This document shows, one piece after another, positions 6,669-12,711 of a DNA stretch of 12,711 nucleotides. The DNA lies in assembly GCA_020072905.1 (NCBI GenBank), contig JAIQGB010000080.1:1-12711 (forward strand), read 5' to 3'. Both the position numbers and the translations under genes were made by a program. The stretch is from Terriglobia bacterium. GTDB taxonomy: Bacteria; Acidobacteriota; Terriglobia; UBA7540. The notes beneath the pieces are model-generated. The model was given only the letters and a program-made list of their open reading frames with translations, had not been told where the DNA came from and searched no databases. Numbering within the stretch: the first letter of the stretch is position 1; each line of letters starts with the position of its first letter.

Positions 6669-7556
6669 ATGGATTCTTTCCCGAAGGACAGGTTGTTGGC
6701 GTTCAAACCCCAGCACTCATATTTCGTCGGCATCGATTCGGACGGCTGTGTGTTCGACACGATGGAGATCAAGCACAAGGAATGCTTCATTCCTAACATC
6801 ATCAAATACTGGCAGTTGCAGGCCATTTCGAAGTTTGCCCGCGCCGCCGCGGAGTTCGTTAACCTCTACTCCAAGTGGCGTGGTATCAATCGTTTCCCTG
6901 CCCTAACCAAGACATTTGAGCTGCTCCGGGACTGGCCAGAGCCCATACGACGGGGAGTGAAGATCCCCGCCGTCCCGACGCTGCACGCCTGGATCGATTC
7001 CGGAGTGGCCCTCGGCAATCCGACACTGAAGGCCGAGGTGCAGAAGACTGGCGACCCGATCCTGAAACGGACCCTGGAATGGAGTGAAGCTGTCAACCGC
7101 GCCATCGCCGACTGGGTCGAAGGTGTGCCGCCGTTCCCATTCTTCCGCGAAAGTGTCGAGAAGCTGGCAAGAAAGGCTGACATCATCTGCGTCTCCGCCA
7201 CCCCCGGCGAAGCGCTGGAGCGAGAATGGCAGGAGCACGATATCGCCCGCTACGCCGCCGTCATCGCCGGGCAGGAGATGGGGAGCAAGAAGGAACACCT
7301 CAAGCTCGCAGCGGGTGGCAAATACTTGAAAAACCACGTCTTAATGATAGGGGATGCCCCCGGTGACCTTGCCGCCGCGCGCGCCAATGGCGCACTCTTC
7401 TACCCCATCAATCCCGGGCACGAAGACGCGTCCTGGGAGCGCTTTTTGCACGAAGGCGCCGACCGGTTCTTCAACGGTACTTACGCAGACGACTACGAAG
7501 CCTCACTCATCGCAGAATTCGACAAACTGCTACCCGAAAAGCCGCCTTGGAAATAG
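6669..7556 (+). CDS. HAD-superfamily hydrolase with large cap insertion
   Basis: A 295-residue cytoplasmic protein with all four HAD motifs. Motif I is FVGIDSDGCVFDT with nucleophile D23 and acid D25. Motif II is CVSATPG with S176. Motif III is lysine K207/K208 in GSKKEHLK. Motif IV is GDAPGD (228-233). This predicts Mg-dependent phosphoryl transfer, most likely a phosphatase or phosphomutase-like enzyme; the substrate is unknown. About 150 residues separate motifs I and II, so it carries a C1-position cap longer than the usual phosphoglycolate-phosphatase type. The cap includes a distinctive stretch, EFVNLYSKWRGINRFPALTK (62-81). The start is supported by GGAGG 5 bases before the ATG. No enzyme gene is co-transcribed with it here to suggest a substrate. 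Confidence 0.85.
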   Translation: MDSFPKDRLLAFKPQHSYFVGIDSDGCVFDTMEIKHKECFIPNIIKYWQLQAISKFARAAAEFVNLYSKWRGINRFPALTKTFELLRDWPEPIRRGVKIPAVPTLHAWIDSGVALGNPTLKAEVQKTGDPILKRTLEWSEAVNRAIADWVEGVPPFPFFRESVEKLARKADIICVSATPGEALEREWQEHDIARYAAVIAGQEMGSKKEHLKLAAGGKYLKNHVLMIGDAPGDLAAARANGALFYPINPGHEDASWERFLHEGADRFFNGTYADDYEASLIAEFDKLLPEKPPWK

Positions 7557-7582
7557 GGGGCAGATGTTATGAAGACGACAAA

Positions 7583-7630
7583 CCCGCAAATCTCAAGGGG
7601 CTTCAGATCCCGACCTAGCTGAGATGCGGG
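7583..7630 (+). other. Structured hairpin downstream of the HAD gene
   Basis: An 11-bp stem with a 2-base bulge forms between cccgca-aa-tctca (7583-7595) and tgagatgcggg (7620-7630). Inside it gggg (7597-7600) can pair with tccc (7608-7611), closing a 7-base loop. It starts 26 bases after the HAD stop. There is only a weak T-run (cttt) afterwards, so it may be a 3' mRNA-stabilising structure, an imperfect terminator or a structured RNA. The pairing is visible; its role is inferred. Confidence 0.45.
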
Positions 7631-7731
7631 CTTTGGAGCGCTAAATGCTAGACAAAAGGTAGGAGTTTTCGGCGGAGGCGGACAAATTGTCACCTCAGAG
7701 TCCGCTCGTTCTGCCGCTCCTTGAGGCTGGC

Positions 7732-7875
7732 ATGAATAAGCAAGCAGTAGTCGAAGATTTGCAGGAACTGGTTACGCTGTTCTTCCTGACCGCCGGTCCA
7801 GCGCTGGGCGCTGCCATCGCCGTGGCTTGGCTGGTCGGCTTGGGGCTGGGGCTTTTCGCGGTGGTCACGCGTTAA
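7732..7875 (+). CDS. Small single-helix membrane protein (47 aa), FliQ-N-terminus-like
   Basis: From the ATG at 7732 (GAGG 5 bases upstream) a 47-residue protein is read. A polar N-terminus (MNKQAVVEDLQELV) is followed by a hydrophobic, Gly-rich segment of about 30 residues (TLFFLTAGPALGAAIAVAWL onward) ending in VVTR. An in-frame TTG at 7687 with GGAGG 8 bases upstream would give 62 residues, so the start is uncertain. An intrinsic terminator follows 22 bases after the stop, which supports a real transcription unit. The pattern of the hydrophobic part recalls the first half of the flagellar/secretion export protein FliQ (about 89 residues). No second helix and no flagellar gene is nearby. 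It may be a FliQ remnant, or an unrelated small membrane protein. Confidence 0.5.
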   Translation: MNKQAVVEDLQELVTLFFLTAGPALGAAIAVAWLVGLGLGLFAVVTR

Positions 7876-7897
7876 CTGCACCAACCATCAAGCCGGG

Positions 7898-7925
7898 AAG
7901 CTCCTTTTGGGGGCTTCTTTCTTCT
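7898..7925 (+). terminator. Intrinsic terminator after the small membrane ORF
   Basis: AAGCTCC (7898-7904) pairs with GGGGCTT (7910-7916) with one G-T wobble and a TTTTG loop, followed by a T-rich tail (tcttt-cttct). It ends plus-strand transcription coming from the small ORF, in the gap between converging genes. On the minus strand no T-run follows, so it does not serve the glycoside hydrolase. Confidence 0.65.
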
Positions 7926-7953
7926 GGCTTCTGACTTCCGGCTTCTGACTCCC
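7926..7953. repeat. 14-bp tandem repeat, two copies
   Basis: ggcttctgacttcc (7926-7939) is followed at once by ggcttctgactccc (7940-7953), 13 of 14 identical, and more degenerate cttct words lie just to the left. It lies between the terminator and the stop of the glycoside hydrolase gene. It is a short intergenic simple repeat of unknown role. Confidence 0.7.
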
Positions 7954-7969
7954 CTTCCCACTCGGCATG

Positions 7970-10174
7970 CTATTCGACTACTGTCAGTGCATAAGTGTTT
8001 TCGCTCAGCACGTGCTCTCCTTGCTTCAATCGCAGCACAAGTTCGTAGGGGCCCGGAGCGATGTCGGTAGGCAGCTTGAAGCCAAGCCAGCCGATCTCCG
8101 CAACGGAGTCGGCCGGAATCACGGCCAGTTCATTTCGTGACCCCACCAGCGCGTCCTGACCGTTTCCGCGCAGCCACGCCTCACAAATGACTCCCTCAAG
8201 CGCGCGATGCTCATCGTTCACAACCCAGAGGCTGGCGCTCGCTTCCCCACCGGCAACGTCCGCGGGCAGATTTTTGCCTTTGCTCCAGACGGTCTTCTCC
8301 AGGTCCGCGCCGACGAGCACCGGCTGATAGGCACGCTGCACCGCGAAGTAGCCCGGCTTGGGCCGGCGCGCATAACTCACCACCGACCACGTCACCGACG
8401 GCCAGCAATCGCCGAACAAGAACTGAAAGAAGGAACCGACCTTCTTGTACTTCGCTCGGCGGTAATGCTCGATGGCGAATTTCAGCAGGTCTGCCTGGTA
8501 TTTCTGCGAATTCGCCACAAACTCCGCCCAATTCGATCCCATCGGCACCTTGGCCACGTGGAAGGTCTGCTCGTACTGGAAATCGTGGTAGGCCATCTTC
8601 TGCCAATCGGGCGGCCAGGCATCGCCGAACATCTCGCGCGTCTCCGGGAGCGAGGGCAGCGCCTGGGCGCCCAGCTCGGAGATGATCGGCCCGCCAGGCG
8701 TCGACAGGTAGTTGTGATAGTCGCCCGAGTACCAGCCCTCATAGTGGTGCTCGGCAAAGACTGAGGTCGGCCGCACGGGCCGCGAGGAATCTTCCTGCGC
8801 ACCGACGCGCGCCAGGAGCGGGTCGAGGACGTTAACGTTGTACTCTGTCGACTCGTTCTGGCAAACCCAGGTGATGATGGAGGGGTGATTGTAGAACTGC
8901 CGGATCATGTCGCGCAGTTGTTGGGCCGCCTCGGTCATGAACTCCTGTATGTGGGTGTAATCCCACTGCAACGGAAAGTCCTGCCAGGCGACAATGCCGG
9001 CGCGGTCGAGGGCGTCGTAAAGCTCCTGGCGGTTGACATGCACGCAGACCCGCACGCCGTTGATGTGAGCTTCGCGCAACAGCTTGATGTCTTGTGCAAT
9101 CTTCTCCGGCGCGTATTGGGAAAGCCACAGCTCGGGAACGATGTTGGTGCCGCGGATGAAGAAACGGACGCCGTTCAGCCGCCAATCGCCGGTTTTCTCA
9201 TCGAGTTCGATCGAGCGAACGCCGAAGGGAATATCGCGTGCGTAGACCCGGGTGCCTTCCGCCCTGAGGTCCAGCTTGCAGGTGTAGAGGAACGGCTCGC
9301 CGAGGTCCCACGTCCACCACAGCCGCGGCCGCTCCATAGGGAGGAGGAGCACGACAGTCGCCTCAGTGGTGGTCATGTCCAGGGCTGCCGTCGCCCGCGC
9401 GCCGCCCGCCTCCGCATTGAGGAGGTACTTGCCGGGCCGCGCCGCGTGGACCTCGGCGGTCACAAACACGTTGGCATCGAGGCCGGAATCGTCGCTCTTC
9501 CCTGTCGCCAGTTTGCGCTCGTGCAAGACCGGCTGGATTTTGACGTTCCCGAGCCATGCCACCCGGCGTAGCTCCAGGTCCACATCGTTCCAAATTCCCG
9601 CTGAGGTGCCGTCCTGGCCGGTCGCCTTGTAAACGTTGCCCGGCTTGCAGTCCCAGTGCGAGAAAACACCCTTGATCATCCGTTTGTGGTCGGGCCAGAC
9701 GGTCCCAGGCTCTTCGAGCGGCGCATCAACGGTAACGGCGAGGTGATTGCGCCCGCGCTTGAGGAATGGGGTTACATCGTACTCGAACGCCTGGAAGTAG
9801 CCCTCATGGCTGCCCACTGGCATCTCGTTGAGCACAACCTCCGTGAAATAGTCCACGCCGTGAAAGATCAGAAATACGCGATCACCAGTGCCAAGCTTCT
9901 CGGCGAAATCAAAATCCCGCTCGAAACGAACTCGTCCGTTGAAATTGGGCAGTCCGCTCAGATGCCAGTTCGACGGCACCGCCATTCTGCCGGGCGCAGG
10001 CAGGTTCGATTTATCTTCGGCGATTGCGCCGCCGGGCTTCAGCGTCGTGCGAGCCAGCGGCGCGTAATCCCACGTGCCGTTGAGCGACCAGCGTTTCGGA
10101 TAGCCATTGGATTGCCCTGCGGCGGTGGACACGGCAGTCAGAAAGACGATGACCCAGGTCAGGCGGCGATACAT
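7970..10174 (-). CDS. Secreted glycoside hydrolase family 2 protein (beta-mannosidase/beta-galactosidase-like)
   Basis: With the ATG at 10174 the protein has 734 residues; AAGGAG lies 8 bases upstream. It begins with a signal peptide (basic MYRR, hydrophobic WVIVFLTAVSTAAG, cleavage near 19-20), so it is exported. The GH2 domain order is visible: jelly-roll sugar-binding domain (about 30-205), Ig-like domain (about 206-325, with RLWWTWDLGEPFLYTCKL), and TIM barrel (about 326-620). A C-terminal Ig-like domain follows. In the barrel, the acid/base is E441 in HPSIITWVCQNES and the likely nucleophile is E500 in IISELGAQALPS. WQDFPLQW is also typical of the clan. GH2 enzymes cleave beta-galactosides, beta-mannosides or beta-glucuronides by a retaining mechanism; the exact substrate is not decided by sequence reading. 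No polysaccharide-utilisation partner is seen in the window. Confidence 0.9.
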   Translation of the reverse strand: MYRRLTWVIVFLTAVSTAAGQSNGYPKRWSLNGTWDYAPLARTTLKPGGAIAEDKSNLPAPGRMAVPSNWHLSGLPNFNGRVRFERDFDFAEKLGTGDRVFLIFHGVDYFTEVVLNEMPVGSHEGYFQAFEYDVTPFLKRGRNHLAVTVDAPLEEPGTVWPDHKRMIKGVFSHWDCKPGNVYKATGQDGTSAGIWNDVDLELRRVAWLGNVKIQPVLHERKLATGKSDDSGLDANVFVTAEVHAARPGKYLLNAEAGGARATAALDMTTTEATVVLLLPMERPRLWWTWDLGEPFLYTCKLDLRAEGTRVYARDIPFGVRSIELDEKTGDWRLNGVRFFIRGTNIVPELWLSQYAPEKIAQDIKLLREAHINGVRVCVHVNRQELYDALDRAGIVAWQDFPLQWDYTHIQEFMTEAAQQLRDMIRQFYNHPSIITWVCQNESTEYNVNVLDPLLARVGAQEDSSRPVRPTSVFAEHHYEGWYSGDYHNYLSTPGGPIISELGAQALPSLPETREMFGDAWPPDWQKMAYHDFQYEQTFHVAKVPMGSNWAEFVANSQKYQADLLKFAIEHYRRAKYKKVGSFFQFLFGDCWPSVTWSVVSYARRPKPGYFAVQRAYQPVLVGADLEKTVWSKGKNLPADVAGGEASASLWVVNDEHRALEGVICEAWLRGNGQDALVGSRNELAVIPADSVAEIGWLGFKLPTDIAPGPYELVLRLKQGEHVLSENTYALTVVE

Positions 10175-10282
10175 GGCGAAGACTCCTTGGCACGTCAGGG
10201 GACGGGTCGAGAGGGCACATCCTACCAGAACGATGCCGGTTCGGCTGAGCGTTTGTAGTATGGCGAGTGGCGGCAAGCGGCT

Positions 10283-11383
10283 TCAGGCGGTTTGGCGGGC
10301 CAGGTTCGCTTGGCGGAGCGCCGACTGGATCATCAGAAACTCGCCGACGTTTTCCATCGTCAACATCCCCACCAACTGTCCATTATGGACGACGGGGAGC
10401 GAGCGGCAATTGCACTCGCGCAAGCGGCCGAGCGCGCTTTCCAGCATGTCGTGAGAGTCCGCCGTCGGGACGTCACGCTGCATGGCATCGCGGACGAGCG
10501 CCCCGGTCCCGCCCTGCGCGAGAGCGCGCATCAGATCCTCGCGCCTCAGGACCCCCAGCACGTGGTCGCCGAAAACCACCGGGAAATCCTGCTGCCAGCC
10601 GGCCAGGATGTGGTTGATGGCGGTCGAAAGCGTGTCGTCGGGTCCGAGCGCGCGGAAGTCCGTGAGCATGACGCGCGCCACGGGAATCCCGCCCAGGGAG
10701 CTCTTCATCTGGACCATGGCCGCTTCTTGCTCGGCGCCCATCCAAACGAAAAGCGCAATGAAGACCAGGAAGGGATTGGTGAACAGGCCGACGAAGCCGA
10801 ACACGAAGGCCATCATTTGTCCGATTCGCGCCGCAATCTGCGTGGCGCGCGTGTATTCCAGGCGCGTGGCCAGCAGGCCGCGCAGCACGCGGCCCCCGTC
10901 CATAGGAAAGGCGGGAAGCAGATTGAACGCCACCAGCCAGATGTTGACCACCATCAGCTTGTTGAGGAAGTTGCCGCCCACCCACTCCAGATTCTTGAGA
11001 TCGGGCCGCGCGCCGGCCGCAGTCAGCAGTCCGTACAGCGCGACGGCAATCACCACATTCACCGCCGGCCCGGCGGCCGCCACCCAGAGTTCCTGCCGCG
11101 GATCCTCCGGCATGCGCTCGAGTCGCGCCAAGCCGCCGATGGGCAACAAAGTAATATCCCGCGTTTTGATGCCGAACTTGCGTGCCGTGAGCGCGTGCCC
11201 GAATTCGTGCAGCACGACGCAGGCAAAAATGGCCAGGATGAAAACCACCCCGGCCAAAGCCGTGGCGAGATTGTGACCCTCGTGCCAATGCGTGTAGAGG
11301 ATAAACAGAATCAGCAGCCAGAACGTGGCGTGGATGTAAACGCCGATCCCCGCAAACTCTCCGATTTTCCAGGACCAACGCAT
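10283..11383 (-). CDS. Site-2-type membrane metalloprotease (M50) with two CBS domains
   Basis: The protein has 366 residues from the ATG at 11383, which has AGGAG 6-7 bases upstream and opens MRWSWKIGEFAGIGVYIHAT. Several transmembrane segments are visible (about 12-33, 38-58, 98-124, 141-160, 187-215). The zinc motif HEFGH is at 59-63 and the third-ligand motif NLLPAFPMDGGR at 154-165 (D162). Two CBS domains follow at about 235-288 and 297-350. This is the S2P/SpoIVFB-like architecture that cuts substrates within the membrane, with CBS domains probably sensing adenine nucleotides or the like. No sigma or anti-sigma factor is nearby to name a substrate. It ends 108 bases before the glycoside hydrolase start; co-transcription is possible but unsupported. 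It is divergent from the malic enzyme gene. Confidence 0.92.
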   Translation of the reverse strand: MRWSWKIGEFAGIGVYIHATFWLLILFILYTHWHEGHNLATALAGVVFILAIFACVVLHEFGHALTARKFGIKTRDITLLPIGGLARLERMPEDPRQELWVAAAGPAVNVVIAVALYGLLTAAGARPDLKNLEWVGGNFLNKLMVVNIWLVAFNLLPAFPMDGGRVLRGLLATRLEYTRATQIAARIGQMMAFVFGFVGLFTNPFLVFIALFVWMGAEQEAAMVQMKSSLGGIPVARVMLTDFRALGPDDTLSTAINHILAGWQQDFPVVFGDHVLGVLRREDLMRALAQGGTGALVRDAMQRDVPTADSHDMLESALGRLRECNCRSLPVVHNGQLVGMLTMENVGEFLMIQSALRQANLARQTA

Positions 11384-11552
11384 CGTAAGCTCCTGGCGTC
11401 CCCCGATGGCGCGCCTCAAACCCGCCAACTCCACGTTAGCACTGCGAGCCGCAGACTCGCAAGGCGCACGCCATGCCGCGGATTCTGTGCTAAATTGCCT
11501 CTCGCCAATCACGCGCCGACGAACGTGACAGTTTGTCGGGAGGGGGCCTGCC
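11384..11552. promoter_or_regulatory. Divergent promoter region between the M50 protease and malic enzyme
   Basis: This 169-base gap must carry both promoters, but neither is a clear match. On the plus strand tgtgctaaat (11496-11505) resembles a -10 element with no good -35. On the minus strand TTGCGA followed after 18 bases by TAACGT (about 11432-11461) is a weak candidate. A small hairpin, ctgcg-agc-cgcag, lies near 11443-11455. The region is listed as a probable site, not a defined promoter. Confidence 0.3.
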
Positions 11553-12711
11553 GTGGAAATCCGCAAACAAGACGTGCTGGACTATCACCGCCTGGGACGC
11601 AGCGGCAAAATCGAAGTGGTGTCGAGCAAGCCCTGCCGGACGCAGTGGGAACTGAGCCTGGCCTACACTCCGGGCGTCGCCGAGCCGTGCCTGGAGATCA
11701 AGCGCGACCCCAGTCTGGCCTTCGAATATACAGCGCGCGGAAATCTGGTCGCCGTGGTTACCAACGGCACCAGGGTTCTCGGCCTCGGCAACATCGGGCC
11801 GCTCGCCGGCAAACCGGTGATGGAAGGCAAGGCCGTCCTGTTCAAACGCTTCGCGGACATTGATGTTTTCGATCTGGAAATCAAGGCCGACGACCCGGAA
11901 GAGGTCATCAAATTCTGCCAGCACATCGAGCCCACTTTCGGCGCGATCAACCTGGAAGACATCAAGGCCCCGGACTGCTTCTATATCGAAGAGACCTTGC
12001 GGAAGACGCTCAGCATTCCCGTTTTCCACGACGACCAGCACGGCACGGCGATCATCAGCGGGGCGGCGCTGCTCAATGCGTTGGAGGTTGCCGGCAAAAA
12101 GATTGACCAGGTCCGCATCGCGTTCAGCGGTGCGGGCGCGGCGGGCATCGCTACGGCGGAGCATTTCATCCGCCTGGGCGCGCGGCGCGAGAACATCACC
12201 ATGTGCGACGTCTTCGGGGTCATCTACGAGGGGCGCACCGAGGGGCTGAATCCCTACAACGCGCGCTTCGCTATGAAGACCGGCAAGCGCACGCTGGCGG
12301 AAGCCATGAAGGGCGCGGATGTCTTCGTGGGGCTTTCGGTGGGCGGGTGCGTCACGCAGGAGATGGTGCGTTCCATGGCCGACCGCCCCATCGTCTTTGC
12401 CCTGGCGAATCCCGACCCCGAAATCTCCTATCCCGATGCGCGCGAGGCGCGGGCCGACGCCATCATCGCCACGGGGCGCTCGGACTATCCCAACCAGGTT
12501 AACAACCTTCTCGGCTTCCCGTTCATTTTTCGCGGAGCGCTCGATGTTCGCGCCCGCGCCATCAACGAAGCCATGGAAATCGCCGCCACCCGGGCGTTGG
12601 CGGCGCTCGCCAAGCAGGACGTGCCGAACTCGGTCATGCGCGCCTATGGCGGCGCACGCCTGCACTTCGGTCCCGAGTACATCATCCCCAAGCCTTTCGA
12701 TTCGCGCGTGC
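11553..12711 (+). CDS. maeB: NADP-dependent malic enzyme (MaeB-type), truncated by window edge
   Basis: An open frame of 386 codons runs from GTG at 11553 to the right edge without a stop. A GGGAGGGG ribosome site lies 6 bases before the GTG. Malic enzyme converts malate to pyruvate and CO2 with reduction of NAD(P). Visible family features: catalytic Tyr in LAYTPGVAEPCLEI (Y38), NGTRVLGLGNIGPLAGKPVM (71-90), catalytic Lys K93 in EGKAVLFKR, and metal ligands E135, D136 (INLEDIKAP) and D161 (VFHDDQHGTA). The nucleotide-binding loop GAGAAG is at 193-198, and ATGRSDYPNQVNNLLGFPFI and FGPEYIIPKPFDSR lie near the edge. It matches the MaeB (bacterial NADP) form, which often continues into a C-terminal phosphotransacetylase-like domain; whether this one does lies outside the window. 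Cofactor preference is inferred from the family. Confidence 0.95.
   Translation, partial: MEIRKQDVLDYHRLGRSGKIEVVSSKPCRTQWELSLAYTPGVAEPCLEIKRDPSLAFEYTARGNLVAVVTNGTRVLGLGNIGPLAGKPVMEGKAVLFKRFADIDVFDLEIKADDPEEVIKFCQHIEPTFGAINLEDIKAPDCFYIEETLRKTLSIPVFHDDQHGTAIISGAALLNALEVAGKKIDQVRIAFSGAGAAGIATAEHFIRLGARRENITMCDVFGVIYEGRTEGLNPYNARFAMKTGKRTLAEAMKGADVFVGLSVGGCVTQEMVRSMADRPIVFALANPDPEISYPDAREARADAIIATGRSDYPNQVNNLLGFPFIFRGALDVRARAINEAMEIAATRALAALAKQDVPNSVMRAYGGARLHFGPEYIIPKPFDSRV

Noticed and set aside
10175..10276. N-terminal extension of the glycoside hydrolase (34 residues)
   Set aside because: The internal ATG at 10174 has AAGGAG 8 bases upstream and starts a proper signal peptide; the extension would bury it.
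11384..11566. N-terminal extension of the M50 protease (61 residues)
   Set aside because: The extension is Arg/Ala-rich, overlaps the malic enzyme start, and the ATG at 11383 has a good ribosome site and the family N-terminus.
10292..11863. 523-codon plus-strand open frame
   Set aside because: It is antisense to the M50 protease and overlaps the malic enzyme start in another frame; its composition (His/Arg/Gln rich) is typical of a shadow frame.
11490..12665. 391-codon minus-strand open frame
   Set aside because: It is antisense to the malic enzyme gene, which keeps all catalytic motifs; no homologous pattern is seen in the minus product.
1..12711. tRNA, rRNA, CRISPR array, insertion sequence, attachment site
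   Set aside because: No T-loop GGTTCRA-type motif in a cloverleaf context, no regularly spaced direct repeats with spacers, no transposase or integrase motifs and no flanking target duplications were seen by eye.

Overview
The window reads as a chromosomal segment of a GC-rich bacterium. The N-terminus of IF2, the DUF503 gene next to it and the overall protein style look most like Acidobacteriota (Terriglobia-like). That placement comes from recognising protein style, not from a database search. I see no transposase, integrase, phage gene, CRISPR array, tRNA or rRNA. Most of the window is housekeeping plus a few stand-alone accessory genes.

Left part (1-5181, minus strand): the conserved translation/transcription operon rimP - nusA - infB - ylxP-like (DUF503, cut by the left edge). 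It is driven by a good sigma70 promoter (TTGCAT-17-TATAAT, 5153-5181). A compact GNRA-loop hairpin with a T6 tail (5111-5132) lies about 14 nt after the predicted transcription start. It looks like an intrinsic terminator inside the leader, that is, an attenuator ahead of the operon that encodes NusA itself. The ylxR and ylxQ genes often found between nusA and infB are absent; the 78-base gap there holds two small inverted repeats instead.

Middle part (5182-7969): a minus-strand SAM-dependent methyltransferase with a perfect-consensus promoter (TTGACA-17-TATAAT) carrying repeats and symmetric elements. It is followed by a plus-strand HAD-superfamily hydrolase with a large cap insertion, a structured hairpin after it, a small one-helix membrane protein ORF, and an intrinsic terminator. 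Stretches 5182-5397 and 6346-6668 hold no convincing gene.

Right part (7970-12711): a secreted family-2 glycoside hydrolase (beta-mannosidase/beta-galactosidase-like) and a membrane site-2-type metalloprotease with a CBS pair, both on the minus strand. Divergent from these is a NADP-malic-enzyme-type gene (maeB-like), which runs off the right edge.

I did not find a clearly new multi-gene system. The best leads are regulatory: the leader terminator of the rimP-nusA-infB operon and the repeat-laden perfect promoter of the methyltransferase. Next come the atypical HAD protein with its downstream hairpin and small membrane ORF, and two short intergenic repeat arrays.
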